Shown piece after piece: positions 51,888-60,658 of a stretch of DNA of 64,000 nt. Under the pieces are notes generated by a model. That model saw nothing but the letters and a program-made list of their open reading frames with translations. It was not told where the DNA came from and did not search any database. A program made the translations under genes and the position numbers. Within the stretch, counting starts at the first letter, position 1; each line of letters opens with the position of its first letter. Origin of the DNA: Saccharothrix sp. ST-888 (GTDB taxonomy: Bacteria > Actinomycetota > Actinomycetes > Streptomycetales > Streptomycetaceae); the NCBI RefSeq assembly GCF_000955975.1, contig NZ_JYJF01000003.1:124001-188000 (forward strand), in the 5' to 3' direction.

Positions 51888-53374
51888 TGACGAGCCCCAC
51901 CGACACTCTCAGCACCACCCCGCAGGTTGCGGTCAACGACATCGGCGACGCTGAGGCCTTCCTCGCGGCGATCGACGAGACCATCAAGTACTTCAACGAT
52001 GGCGACATCGTCGAGGGCGTCATCGTGAAGGTCGACCGTGACGAGGTGCTCCTCGACATCGGTTACAAGACCGAGGGCGTCATCCCCTCCCGTGAGCTCT
52101 CGATCAAGCACGACGTTGACCCGCACGAGGTCGTCTCCGTCGGTGACAACATCGAGGCCCTGGTTCTCCAGAAGGAGGACAAGGAGGGTCGTCTCATCCT
52201 GTCCAAGAAGCGCGCTCAGTACGAGCGTGCCTGGGGCACGATCGAGAAGATCAAGGAAGAGGACGGCATCGTCACCGGTACCGTCATCGAGGTCGTCAAG
52301 GGTGGTCTCATCCTCGACATCGGCCTCCGTGGCTTCCTCCCGGCCTCGCTGGTCGAGATGCGCCGCGTCCGCGACCTCCAGCCCTACGTGGGCAAGGAGC
52401 TCGAGGCCAAGATCATCGAGCTGGACAAGAACCGCAACAACGTGGTCCTGTCCCGCCGTGCCTGGCTGGAGCAGACCCAGAGCGAGGTCCGCCAGACCTT
52501 CCTCACCACCCTGCAGAAGGGCCAGGTGCGCTCCGGCGTCGTCTCCTCGATCGTCAACTTCGGTGCCTTCGTGGACCTGGGTGGCGTCGACGGTCTCGTT
52601 CACGTCTCCGAGCTGTCCTGGAAGCACATCGACCACCCGTCCGAGGTTGTCGAGGTCGGCCAGGAGGTCACCGTCGAGGTTCTCGACGTTGACATGGACC
52701 GCGAGCGCGTCTCCCTGTCGCTGAAGGCGACCCAGGAGGACCCGTGGCAGCAGTTCGCCCGGACCCACCAGATCGGCCAGGTCGTCCCGGGTAAGGTCAC
52801 CAAGCTGGTTCCGTTCGGTGCGTTCGTCCGCGTGGACGAGGGCATCGAGGGTCTGGTCCACATCTCCGAGCTGGCCGAGCGCCACGTGGAGATCCCGGAG
52901 CAGGTCGTCCAGGTCGGCGACGAGATCTTCGTCAAGGTCATCGACATCGACCTCGAGCGTCGTCGCATCAGCCTCTCGCTGAAGCAGGCCAACGAGTCCT
53001 TCGGTGCCGACCCGGCCTCGGTCGAGTTCGACCCGACCCTGTACGGCATGGCCGCCTCGTACGACGACCAGGGCAACTACATCTACCCGGAGGGCTTCGA
53101 CCCCGAGGCGAACGACTGGCTGCCCGGCTACGAGAAGCAGCGTGAGGAGTGGGAGCGCCAGTACGCCGAGGCGCAGTCCCGCTTCGAGCAGCACCAGGCC
53201 CAGGTCATCAAGAGCCGTGAGGCGGACGCCGAGGCTGCTGCGGAGGCCGGCGAGGCCGTCGCCGCCGCCGCCGGTGGCTCGTACTCCTCCTCCAGTGACG
53301 AGGGCTCCGGCGCGCTCGCCTCGGACGAGGCGCTCGCCGCTCTGCGCGAGAAGCTGGCCGGCGGCCAGAGCTGA
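51887..53374 (+). CDS. rpsA: 30S ribosomal protein S1
   Basis: S1 brings mRNA to the 30S subunit and helps initiate translation. The 495-residue protein has four S1 (OB-fold) domains at about residues 37-107, 124-190, 209-279 and 294-366, fewer than the six of E. coli but normal for actinobacteria. Typical strands are GVIVKVDRDEVLLDIGYKTEG and GVVSSIVNFGAFVDLGGVDGLVHVSELSW. The C-terminal ~125 residues are acidic and low-complexity (AEAAAEAGEAVAAAAGGSYSSSSDEG). The start ATG 51887 overlaps the stop of a leader ORF. Codon use is more biased to C-ending and T-ending preferred codons, as expected for a highly expressed gene. Confidence 0.97.
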   Translation: MTSPTDTLSTTPQVAVNDIGDAEAFLAAIDETIKYFNDGDIVEGVIVKVDRDEVLLDIGYKTEGVIPSRELSIKHDVDPHEVVSVGDNIEALVLQKEDKEGRLILSKKRAQYERAWGTIEKIKEEDGIVTGTVIEVVKGGLILDIGLRGFLPASLVEMRRVRDLQPYVGKELEAKIIELDKNRNNVVLSRRAWLEQTQSEVRQTFLTTLQKGQVRSGVVSSIVNFGAFVDLGGVDGLVHVSELSWKHIDHPSEVVEVGQEVTVEVLDVDMDRERVSLSLKATQEDPWQQFARTHQIGQVVPGKVTKLVPFGAFVRVDEGIEGLVHISELAERHVEIPEQVVQVGDEIFVKVIDIDLERRRISLSLKQANESFGADPASVEFDPTLYGMAASYDDQGNYIYPEGFDPEANDWLPGYEKQREEWERQYAEAQSRFEQHQAQVIKSREADAEAAAEAGEAVAAAAGGSYSSSSDEGSGALASDEALAALREKLAGGQS

Positions 53375-53409
53375 GCTGACGCTCGGCGCTGACCGGCGCT
53401 GGTAACTGA

Positions 53410-53456
53410 CAGACCCCCCATTCGGCCCCCATCCGGGGTGCCGGGTGGGGGGTCTG
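53410..53456 (+). terminator. Terminator after rpsA
   Basis: CAGACCCCCCA (53410-53420) and TGGGGGGTCTG (53446-53456) pair over 11 bp. The 25-nt loop has its own GGCCCCC/GGGGTGCC pairing. It lies 36 bp after the rpsA stop. Confidence 0.85.
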
Positions 53457-53635
53457 CCGTTGTCGGGCCGGCGCTCCGGGCAGGCGGGGACTCCTTCGTG
53501 TCCGCCTTTCGGGTCCGTCTTCCGTGCCCGGTTTTCGTGCCCGGTTTTCGTGTGAGATGAAGCTCATCATCCGGCTATAGGCCGTTTGGCCCTTTCGGCT
53601 TAGTTTTGGGTGAACTGCCCGAAAGGCTCTCGCAC

Positions 53636-55873
53636 ATGCGCCATCCGATCGCTGTAGCCGATGAACCTACGGCCGCCACTCCCGTCCAGGTCGACGGGCG
53701 GCTGGCCGCTCTCGGCCGGTTCTGCCACCGGCGGCGGCGCTGGGTGCTCGGCTTCTGGCTCCTGGTCCTCGCTCTCGGCGTGCTGATCGGCGGACGGGTC
53801 TTCGAAGGCTCGGTGACCGGCACCTCGGCAGGGGGCTCGGAGTCCGCCAGGGGCGAGAGCGTGGTCTCCGCCTCGGACTCCGTCAGGGGCACCGTCGTCG
53901 CGGTGGTGGACGGCGAACCCGTGAGCGACCCGGCCGTACGTGCCGCGGTCACCGCCGCCACCGGACAGATCGGCAAGCTGCCCGGGGTGGCCTCGGTCGC
54001 CGACACCTACGCTGCGGGCCCCGCGCTCACCTCCACCGACGGCCGGGCGAGCCTGATCTCGGTCCGGATGGCCGGCGGCTCCACCGACGCCCAGCTCAAG
54101 GCCGTGACCCGGGAGCTGGACGCGCTCCGGGCGGACGGCGTGCACACCACGGTCGGCGGGGACCTGGTGCTGGAGCGGGAGGTCAAGGACCAGACCGCCG
54201 GCGACACCCGGTTCGGTGAACTCGTCACCCTGCCGTTGACGCTGATCGTGATGGTCCTGGTCTTCGGCGGACTGGCCGCGGCCGGGCTGCCGGTGATCGG
54301 CGCGGTGGCCTCGGTGGGCGGGGCGCTGCTGGCCATGTTCGGCTTCAGCAAGATCATGGACATCGACACCAGCGTGCTGCCGATCGCCACCGTGCTCGGC
54401 CTCGGGCTGTCGATCGACTACGCGCTGCTGATGGTCAACCGCTTCCGCGAGGAGCGCGGCCGGGGCGCGGGGACCGCGCACGCCGTCGAGCGCACCGCCG
54501 CCACGGCCGGCCGTACGATCGGGTTCTCCGGGCTCACCGTGGCCGTGGCGCTGGCGGGGCTCTTCGTCTTCACCAGCCCGGTCTTCCGCGCTGTCGCGGC
54601 GGCCGGGGTGAGCGTGGTGGTGATCTCGGTGGCCGCCGCGCTGACCCTCGTCCCCGCGCTGCTCGGTTTCGTCGGCCACCGGGTCAAGGCGCCCACCGCG
54701 CCCGTCTCGGACGAGGGCTTCTTCACCCGGACGGTGCGCCGGGTGCAGCGGCGGCCGGTGCCCGTGGTGCTCGGATGCATCGCGCTGCTGCTGGCCGCCG
54801 GCGCTCCCTTCCTGGGCTCGGAGTGGCGCAACTCGGGCGCGGCCGTGCTGCCGACCTCCTCCGTCGGACGCCAGGTGACCGAGACCGTCCAGCAGCGCTT
54901 CCCGCAGCAGGTGCCCGCCCCGGTCACCGTCGTGGTCGACGCGGACCGGCACACCGCGCAGGCGTACGCCGAGGACGTGGTGGCCAAGCTGCCCGGCGTC
55001 AGCGGGATCCGCTCGGTCGCCCCGGTCACCGACCGGGTCAGCACCGTCGAGGTCCTGGTGCACGGCGACCCGCAGGGCGGCCAGGCGAAGAGCGTGGTCG
55101 GCGAACTGCGGGCCGACCGGGGCGGCCTCACCACCTACGTCACCGGCGACGCCGCCTCGGTGGTCGACTTCCAGCACGAGATCGCCACCCGGGGCCCCTG
55201 GGCGCTCGGGCTGGTCGCGGTCGGAACGCTGGTGCTGCTCTTCCTGATGACCGGCTCGGTGGTGGTCCCGGTCAAGGCACTGCTGATGAACGTGCTCTCG
55301 CTGGGTGCCTCGCTCGGCGCGCTGACCCTGGTCTTCCAGCACGGCTACCTCAGCGGGCTGCTCGGATTCAGCCCGACGGGCGGCCTGGAGACCTTCATCC
55401 CGGTCCTGGTCTTCGCCTTCGCCTTCGGTCTCTCGATGGACTACGAGGTCTTCCTGCTCGCCCGGATCAAGGAACTCCGGGACCAGGGCCACACCTGCTC
55501 GCGTGCGGTGGAGCTCGGACTCCAGCGCAGCGGTCGGATCATCACCTCGGCGGCGCTGCTGATGGTGATCGTCTTCGCCGGGTTCGCGGCCGGGCAGATG
55601 CTCATGGTCAAGGAGATGGGCATCGCGCTGGCGGTGGCCGTCGCGGTGGACGCCACGCTGGTCCGGTGCCTGCTGGTGCCGACCGCGATGACGCTGTTCG
55701 GCGAGTTCAACTGGTGGGCCCCGGCCCCGCTGCGGCGGCTGTACCAGCGGATCGGACTCAAGGAGCACGTGGTGCTGCCGCCGATCCCCGTTGCTCCGGC
55801 TGCTGCTTCGGCCGCCGCTCTTCCCGCGCAGCGGGCGGAGCAGGAGGCGGAGCGGGCCGGGGCCGTCGGTTGA
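53636..55873 (+). CDS. MMPL-family RND exporter
   Basis: This 745-residue transporter has two repeats of a helix, a large extracytoplasmic loop and five or six helices. The MMPL/RND marks are clear: GLGLSIDYALLMVNRFREE (helix 5 of repeat 1) and AFAFGLSMDYEVFLLARIKE (repeat 2), where the paired Asp-Tyr residues carry protons. MMPL proteins export lipids, siderophores or hydrophobic drugs. The ATG 53636 with GAAAGG upstream is preferred to a TTG at 53606. No regulator or biosynthetic partner is adjacent on the same strand, so the cargo is unknown. Confidence 0.92.
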   Translation: MRHPIAVADEPTAATPVQVDGRLAALGRFCHRRRRWVLGFWLLVLALGVLIGGRVFEGSVTGTSAGGSESARGESVVSASDSVRGTVVAVVDGEPVSDPAVRAAVTAATGQIGKLPGVASVADTYAAGPALTSTDGRASLISVRMAGGSTDAQLKAVTRELDALRADGVHTTVGGDLVLEREVKDQTAGDTRFGELVTLPLTLIVMVLVFGGLAAAGLPVIGAVASVGGALLAMFGFSKIMDIDTSVLPIATVLGLGLSIDYALLMVNRFREERGRGAGTAHAVERTAATAGRTIGFSGLTVAVALAGLFVFTSPVFRAVAAAGVSVVVISVAAALTLVPALLGFVGHRVKAPTAPVSDEGFFTRTVRRVQRRPVPVVLGCIALLLAAGAPFLGSEWRNSGAAVLPTSSVGRQVTETVQQRFPQQVPAPVTVVVDADRHTAQAYAEDVVAKLPGVSGIRSVAPVTDRVSTVEVLVHGDPQGGQAKSVVGELRADRGGLTTYVTGDAASVVDFQHEIATRGPWALGLVAVGTLVLLFLMTGSVVVPVKALLMNVLSLGASLGALTLVFQHGYLSGLLGFSPTGGLETFIPVLVFAFAFGLSMDYEVFLLARIKELRDQGHTCSRAVELGLQRSGRIITSAALLMVIVFAGFAAGQMLMVKEMGIALAVAVAVDATLVRCLLVPTAMTLFGEFNWWAPAPLRRLYQRIGLKEHVVLPPIPVAPAAASAAALPAQRAEQEAERAGAVG

Positions 55874-55876
55874 CGG

Positions 55877-56041
55877 TCAGCGGCTGACGCAGGAGTTGCC
55901 GAAGCCCGGGGCGAGTCCGCCGACCGCGTCCAGTGCGCTGCACGCGGCGGCGCTGCCCGCGGAGGCGAACGTCAGGCCGCACAGGGCGGCGGCGACGAGC
56001 AGGGCGTTCCGGACGGTCAGGGTCTTGCGGGCGGCGCTCAC
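55877..56041 (-). CDS. Small secreted peptide with two cysteines
   Basis: This 54-codon ORF starts at GTG 56041 with a strong GAAGGGAA site 8 bp upstream. It stops 3 bp from the end of the convergent MMPL gene. Residues ~9-33 form a Sec signal (TVRNALLVAAALCGLTFASAGSAAA). The mature peptide is about 20 residues with two Cys (CSALDAVGGLAPGFGNSCVS), which could close a disulfide loop. No family is recognised. The longer ORF in this frame is probably not real upstream of 56041. Confidence 0.6.
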   Translation of the reverse strand: MSAARKTLTVRNALLVAAALCGLTFASAGSAAACSALDAVGGLAPGFGNSCVSR

Positions 56042-56299
56042 GGCTGGGTTCCCTTCGGGGCGGTACGGATCGCCCTGCTCAACGCCGTGGAGCCTGGGAA
56101 GGCATGGCCGCTCACCCGCGCGGTGGTAGCGCGGACCCCGGCCGGGTGCGCGCGGCCCGGCGCACGGCTCGGCTTCCGGGGGTGCGGGGAGCCACCCGCG
56201 AACCCGGCTGCCGCCATGGGGCCTTGGAGTTCCGCGCGCCCTCTCGACGCCCTCTCGAAGAGCGGCCCGGCGCACCACGGCGGGCCTGGGGCCCGGAGT

Positions 56300-56752
56300 T
56301 CAGGCCAGCCGGTGGAGCAGGGCGACGCTCTCGCGGAGGCGGCGCTGTTCGTCCGGGCTGAGGCGCTCGCTGATGGCTGCGGCGATCTGCCCCTCGCGGC
56401 GGGCGCGTTGGGCGTACAGAGCAGCCGTGCCGGTCTCGGTGGCGGCGATCAGGACCTTGCGGCCGTCGGTGGCATGCGGCTGCTGCTCGACCAGCCCCGC
56501 CTCGGTGAGCAGCGCGACCGTACGGGCCATCGACTGGTGGCGGACCCGCTGGAGCCCGGCGAGCTGGCTGGTGGTGCGCGGCCCCTCGCGGACCAGCCAG
56601 CCGAGCACGGCCGCCTGGTTCTGCGGGAGTTCGTCGTCCACCCGGAGCCGGCGGACCATGGCGCCGATGGCCAGCCGCAGTTCGGCGGCGATCTCGAACG
56701 GATCCGTGGGGTTTGCGAGTTCTGCGGGATCTGCTGGGTCCAGGGGCTCCAT
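56300..56752 (-). CDS. MarR-family transcriptional regulator
   Basis: This is a 150-residue winged-helix regulator. The DNA-binding part is LPQNQAAVLGWLVREGPRTTSQLAGLQRVRHQSMARTVALLTEAGLVEQQPHATDGRKVLIAATETGTAAL, with the usual DGR wing. The flanking helices form the dimer domain. It diverges from the metallo-hydrolase gene, and the 70-bp gap holds a palindromic site (56783-56810), so it probably represses itself and that gene. The inducing ligand is unknown. Confidence 0.93.
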   Translation of the reverse strand: MEPLDPADPAELANPTDPFEIAAELRLAIGAMVRRLRVDDELPQNQAAVLGWLVREGPRTTSQLAGLQRVRHQSMARTVALLTEAGLVEQQPHATDGRKVLIAATETGTAALYAQRARREGQIAAAISERLSPDEQRRLRESVALLHRLA

Positions 56753-56782
56753 GGGTTCAGCTTATCGGGTCATCCCGATTTC

Positions 56783-56810
56783 TACAGCACATCTGTACAG
56801 CCTTGCTGTA
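56783..56810. promoter_or_regulatory. Probable MarR operator in the divergent promoter
   Basis: TACAGCA (56783-56789) and TGCTGTA (56804-56810) are perfect inverted repeats around a central palindrome CTGTACAG (56793-56800), all within 28 bp. A second short inverted repeat ATCGGG-TCAT-CCCGAT lies at 56764-56779. The site lies between the two divergent start codons. Confidence 0.65.
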
Positions 56811-56822
56811 TGGTTTCGAGCT

Positions 56823-57464
56823 ATGCGACTTACCAAGTTCGGACATGCCTGCGTACGGATCGAGCACGCGGACGCCACCGTGGTCATCGACCCCGGGGTG
56901 TTCACCGCGCCGGAGGCCATCGACGGCGCGGACGCCGTACTGATCACCCATGAGCACTTCGACCACTTCGTGGAGGACCGGCTGCGGGCCGCCGCCGAAG
57001 CCGACCCGGGCCTGCGGATCTGGACCAACCGCTCGGTCGCCGACCAGCTCTCGGGGCTGGGCGCCCGGGTCACGGTGGTGGGCGACGGCGACGCCTTCGA
57101 CATCAACGGCCTCGGGGTGAGCGTGCACGGCGAGTGGCACGCCGTGATCCACCCCGACATCCCGCGGGTGCACAACATCGGCTTCCTGCTGGACGGCCGG
57201 GTCTTCCATCCGGGAGACGCCCTCACCGTGCTCGACCGTTCGGTGGAGACGCTGCTGCTGCCGATCGGGGCCCCGTGGTCCAAGGCCGGGGAGCTGATCG
57301 ACTACGTCCGCGAGTTCAAGCCCCGGCGCGCGCTGGCCGTGCACGAGGCCGTGCTCAGCGAGCCCGGCCAGATGGTGTACGGCCGCCTGCTGGGCGAGGG
57401 CGGTCCGGGCACGGGTGCGGAGCTGCGGCAGCTCGCGGCCGGCGAGCAGGTCGACCTCGGCTGA
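56823..57464 (+). CDS. Metallo-beta-lactamase-fold hydrolase
   Basis: This 213-residue cytoplasmic protein is a metallo-beta-lactamase-fold hydrolase of the UlaG-like/YtnP type. The start is MRLTKFGHACVRIEH, a typical UlaG-like first strand. The metal motif HEHFDH lies at residues 43-48 (His43, His45, Asp47, His48), GEWHAVIHPDIP follows, and HPGDAL supplies the later Asp. Substrates of this group include phosphodiesters and lactones; here the substrate is unknown. ATG 56823 was chosen because the upstream extension would cross the divergent promoter. It is probably controlled by the divergent MarR protein. Confidence 0.88.
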   Translation: MRLTKFGHACVRIEHADATVVIDPGVFTAPEAIDGADAVLITHEHFDHFVEDRLRAAAEADPGLRIWTNRSVADQLSGLGARVTVVGDGDAFDINGLGVSVHGEWHAVIHPDIPRVHNIGFLLDGRVFHPGDALTVLDRSVETLLLPIGAPWSKAGELIDYVREFKPRRALAVHEAVLSEPGQMVYGRLLGEGGPGTGAELRQLAAGEQVDLG

Positions 57465-57567
57465 GAGCCTGATCCGCTCCGCGTCCGATCCCATCGGTGA
57501 CCGAGTAGTTCCGCATGCGAGCAGTGCGCAGCGCGAGCAGTGCGGCGGCCGAGGTGCACCGAATGGA

Positions 57568-57608
57568 GATCTGCTCTGCACCGGACCGGGTCCGGTGCAG
57601 AGCAGATC
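57568..57608. terminator. 41-bp near-perfect palindrome, bidirectional terminator
   Basis: Arms of 20 bp (57568-57587 and 57589-57608) match perfectly around a single central G. It lies between the convergent metallo-hydrolase and zinc-ribbon genes, about 30 bp before the stop of the latter. Confidence 0.85.
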
Positions 57609-57638
57609 AGGTCAGCCTGGTGCCGATGCGGCCCGGCG

Positions 57639-58301
57639 TCAGCGTCGCGCGCCGCAGCTCGGGCAGAAGGCGGCGCCGTCCGGGAGCGGGTTGTGGCAGG
57701 CGCCGCAGTCGGTCTGGAGGGCCAGCCGGTTGCCGCAGCCGGGGCAGAACGGAGTCCCGTGGGTCTCCGCCCGGCAGTGCGGGCAGACCAGTTGGCGCGG
57801 CGCGGTGACGTCGTAGGACTGGCCGGCCTGCTGGCCCTGGGCGTAAGCCTGCTGGGAGACCATGTCGTTGAGCCCGCGCTGCTGGGCGGCCACCGCCTCG
57901 GCGGCGGTGTCGGGCGCACAGTGCAGACAGAGGCCCTGGGCGGGGCTCCAGCATTGGCCGCAGACGTAACTGGTGCACCGGGCGCAGCGGTTGAAGTGCT
58001 GCTGGGCGTTGCCGATCGCGCGTTCGAAGGCGCTGTCCCGCGAGCTGCCCCAGGTCGCTCCGGCCAGTCCGTCGGCGGCGTTGCTGATCCCGTTGGTGGC
58101 GTTCCCGCCGATCAGGTTGTAGACCGCGCCGATGCCCTTGTTGACCCAGCCGGCCACCTGGCCGCTCGTGAACGCCTCGAACGGCGAGCGCCAGGTGTCG
58201 TGGCAGCGCGAGCACGAGAACTCGAACTGGAAGCCCGCTCCGGTCCCTTGCTGCTGGCACAGATCCCGGTAGTTGTTGCTGAAGTAGATCTCGTTGCTCA
58301 C
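57639..58301 (-). CDS. Zinc-ribbon protein
   Basis: This 220-residue protein has at least three Cys pairs or quartets: CSRCHDTW near residue 30, FNRCARCTSYVCGQCWSPAQGLCLHC in the middle, and a C-terminal double zinc ribbon (CPHCRAETHGTPFCPGCGNRLALQTDCGACHNPLPDGAAFCPSCGARR). It has no signal or clear membrane segment; the middle Gly/Ala stretch is amphipathic. The function is unknown. Such proteins often serve as scaffolds, and the middle CxxC cluster recalls a RING-like or rubredoxin-like knuckle. The start is GTG 58301 (SNEIYFSNNYRDLC), because the extension upstream is low-complexity and would run through the PBP end. Confidence 0.8.
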   Translation of the reverse strand: MSNEIYFSNNYRDLCQQQGTGAGFQFEFSCSRCHDTWRSPFEAFTSGQVAGWVNKGIGAVYNLIGGNATNGISNAADGLAGATWGSSRDSAFERAIGNAQQHFNRCARCTSYVCGQCWSPAQGLCLHCAPDTAAEAVAAQQRGLNDMVSQQAYAQGQQAGQSYDVTAPRQLVCPHCRAETHGTPFCPGCGNRLALQTDCGACHNPLPDGAAFCPSCGARR

Positions 58302-58374
58302 CCTGTTCCCACCCTTGTAGGTCCTGCTCTCGTGAAGTCGGAGCACAGCGTGGCACATATGTGCCGGTCGGCGG

Positions 58375-60558
58375 TTACTGCCCCTGGCCCTGCGGCTGCG
58401 CGGGGGCGTTCGGGTTGCCGGGATCGGTGGGGCTGCCGCCCGTACCGCCCGTACCGGTGGGGTCGGTCGGGTCGGTGGGGTCGGTCGGGCTGCCGGGGTC
58501 GTTGCCCGACGAGGGCAGCTGGACCGAGGTGAAGCTGCTGGGCGGGACGTCGGCGAGGGCGTCCTCCATGGCGGCGCGCCAGATCGGGCCCGCCACCGTG
58601 CCACCGAAGGCGTTCTCGATGGTGTCGCCGCCCATCCGCTGGCCCTCCAGCGGGCGCGGGGTGACGGTGTCGCCGACTACGGTGGCCCCGGCCAGCTCGG
58701 GGGTGTAGCCGACGAACCAGACCTGCTTGCTGTCGTTGGTGGTACCGGTCTTGCCCGCGTTGTCCCGGTCCTTGAGGCCCGCCTGGGTGCCGGTGCCGTC
58801 CTGGACGACGCCCGTGAGCATGGCGGTGATGGTGTCGGCGGTGGTCGCGGACATCGCCTGGCTGCAGGCGGCCTGCGGCACGCTCAGGCTCTTGCCGCCG
58901 GGCGCGGTGACCGAGGTGATCACGGTCGGCGTGCAGTAGGTGCCGTGCGCGGCGAAGGTGGCGTACACCTCGGCCATCTCCAGCGGAGTCAGGTCGTTGC
59001 TGCCGAGCGTCATCGAGGGCACCACGGCGAGCTTCTCGCCGCCGGCCTGCTGGGTGATGCCGAGCCTGTTGGCCATCTGGGCGACGTTGCACAGCCCGGC
59101 GTCGGCCTCCAGGCTGGCGAAGTAGGTGTTGACCGACTGGGCCATCGCCTGCGGCATCGCGAAGCTGCCGGTCAGGCTGGGGCTGTCGTTGTGCACGTCG
59201 CCGGTGTTCTTGTAGCGCTTGCCCTCGCAGTCCGTCATGGTCGGCCACGGAATGCTGTAGGGGGTGTTGTAGGACTGGCCGGGCGGGAGGCCGGCCTCCA
59301 GCGCGGCCGCCGCGACGATCGGCTTGAAGGTGGAGCCGGTCGGGTAGCCGAGGCCGCCGCCCATCTTCTTGGGCACGTTCAGGTCGATCTGGGTCTGGTC
59401 GGTGTCGAGCCCGTACGGGCGGCTCTGCCCCATGGCGAGGATCTTGCCCGTGCCCGGCTGGACCAGGGTCATCACGGCGGCCGGCTTGTCGGAGGCGTCC
59501 GCGTGACTGGTGACCGCGTCCTGCACGGCCTTCTGGTCCTTCGGGACGAGCGTGGTGTGGATCTGCAGGCCACCGCGGTTCCACAGGGCCTGGCGGTCGT
59601 CCGCGGTCCGCCCGAACGCGGGGTCGGAGAGCACCGTCCGGTGCACGTAGTCGCAGAAGAAGCCCTCGCCCGACTGCGCGGTTATGCAGCCCTGGTGGGG
59701 GCGGGTGACGGTCAGGTCGAGCGGGGTGGCGATGGCGTCCTCGGCCTGCTTCTGGGTGATGTGCCCCAGTTCGGCCATCTTGCGCAGCACGGTGTCGCGG
59801 CGCTGCTTGGCCTGGGTCGGGTGGGCGATCGGGTCGTCCCCGGAGGGCGACTGGACCAGACCGGCCAGCATGGCGGCCTGCGGCAGGGTCAAGTCCTTGG
59901 CGTGGACGCTGAAGTAGCGCTGGGAGGCGGCCTCGATGCCGTAGGCCCGCTCACCGAAGAAGGTGATGTTCAGGTAGTTGGTGAGGATCTGGTCCTTGGT
60001 GAGGGTCTCCTCGACCTTGATCGCGTACTTGAGCTCCTTGATCTTGCGGTCGAGGGTGGCCCGCTGGGCCTCCAGCACCTTGGCCTGGTCGTCCCCGGCC
60101 TCTTCGACGAAGACGTTCTTCACGTACTGCTGGGTGAGGGTGGAGCCGCCCTGCGCGGTGCCCCCGGCGCTGGCGTTGGTGTTGAGGGCGCGCAGCACAC
60201 CCTTCAGGTCGATCGCACCGTGCTGGTAGAAGCGGTTGTCCTCGATGTCGACCAGCGCGGTCTTCACCAGCGGGGACATCTGGTCGCCCGGCACCACGGT
60301 GCGGTCGCGGTCGTAGACGGTGGCGATCACACCGCCGTCGGCGTCGTAGATGGTGGACGCCTGGGAGAGCGGTGGTGTCTTGAAGTCGTCCGGCAGGCTG
60401 TCGAAGTTCTGCACTGCCGACTGTGCGCCGAGACCGGCGGCGCCCACCGCAGGGAGAACGAGTCCTGCGGCCAGGACGCCGCCCACCACGCACGCGCCGA
60501 TGAAACTGGCGCTGAGACTGATGTTCTTGCGGAGCCCGTTCGGCTTTCTGCGTGGCAT
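58375..60558 (-). CDS. Class A penicillin-binding protein (transglycosylase/transpeptidase)
   Basis: This 727-residue protein has one N-terminal anchor (residues ~15-45). The GT51 transglycosylase domain includes Glu106 in IEDNRFYQHGAID and GGSTLTQQYVKNVF. The transpeptidase domain has Ser409-x-x-Lys412 (STFK), Ser475-Val-Asn477 and Lys603-Thr-Gly605. It polymerises and cross-links peptidoglycan outside the membrane. The C-terminal ~50 residues form a Pro/Thr/Asp/Gly tail (PTDPTDPTDPTG). All catalytic motifs are intact. It starts at ATG 60558. Streptomycetes carry several class A PBPs, so I give no pbp number. Confidence 0.94.
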   Translation of the reverse strand: MPRRKPNGLRKNISLSASFIGACVVGGVLAAGLVLPAVGAAGLGAQSAVQNFDSLPDDFKTPPLSQASTIYDADGGVIATVYDRDRTVVPGDQMSPLVKTALVDIEDNRFYQHGAIDLKGVLRALNTNASAGGTAQGGSTLTQQYVKNVFVEEAGDDQAKVLEAQRATLDRKIKELKYAIKVEETLTKDQILTNYLNITFFGERAYGIEAASQRYFSVHAKDLTLPQAAMLAGLVQSPSGDDPIAHPTQAKQRRDTVLRKMAELGHITQKQAEDAIATPLDLTVTRPHQGCITAQSGEGFFCDYVHRTVLSDPAFGRTADDRQALWNRGGLQIHTTLVPKDQKAVQDAVTSHADASDKPAAVMTLVQPGTGKILAMGQSRPYGLDTDQTQIDLNVPKKMGGGLGYPTGSTFKPIVAAAALEAGLPPGQSYNTPYSIPWPTMTDCEGKRYKNTGDVHNDSPSLTGSFAMPQAMAQSVNTYFASLEADAGLCNVAQMANRLGITQQAGGEKLAVVPSMTLGSNDLTPLEMAEVYATFAAHGTYCTPTVITSVTAPGGKSLSVPQAACSQAMSATTADTITAMLTGVVQDGTGTQAGLKDRDNAGKTGTTNDSKQVWFVGYTPELAGATVVGDTVTPRPLEGQRMGGDTIENAFGGTVAGPIWRAAMEDALADVPPSSFTSVQLPSSGNDPGSPTDPTDPTDPTGTGGTGGSPTDPGNPNAPAQPQGQGQ

Positions 60559-60610
60559 GGGCCGACCATACGTCTGCCCCGGTAAAGGCAGTACCCGATT
60601 TTCGGCACAC

Positions 60611-60634
60611 CTTCGTCACAGGACGGTGACGAAG
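60611..60634 (-). terminator. Terminator after the phosphodiesterase gene
   Basis: 9-bp arms CTTCGTCAC (60611-60619) and GTGACGAAG (60626-60634) with a 6-nt loop lie 24 bp beyond the minus-strand stop at 60659 and before the PBP start. Confidence 0.7.
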
Positions 60635-60658
60635 GGTCAGATGAGTGAAAGCTGGGTG

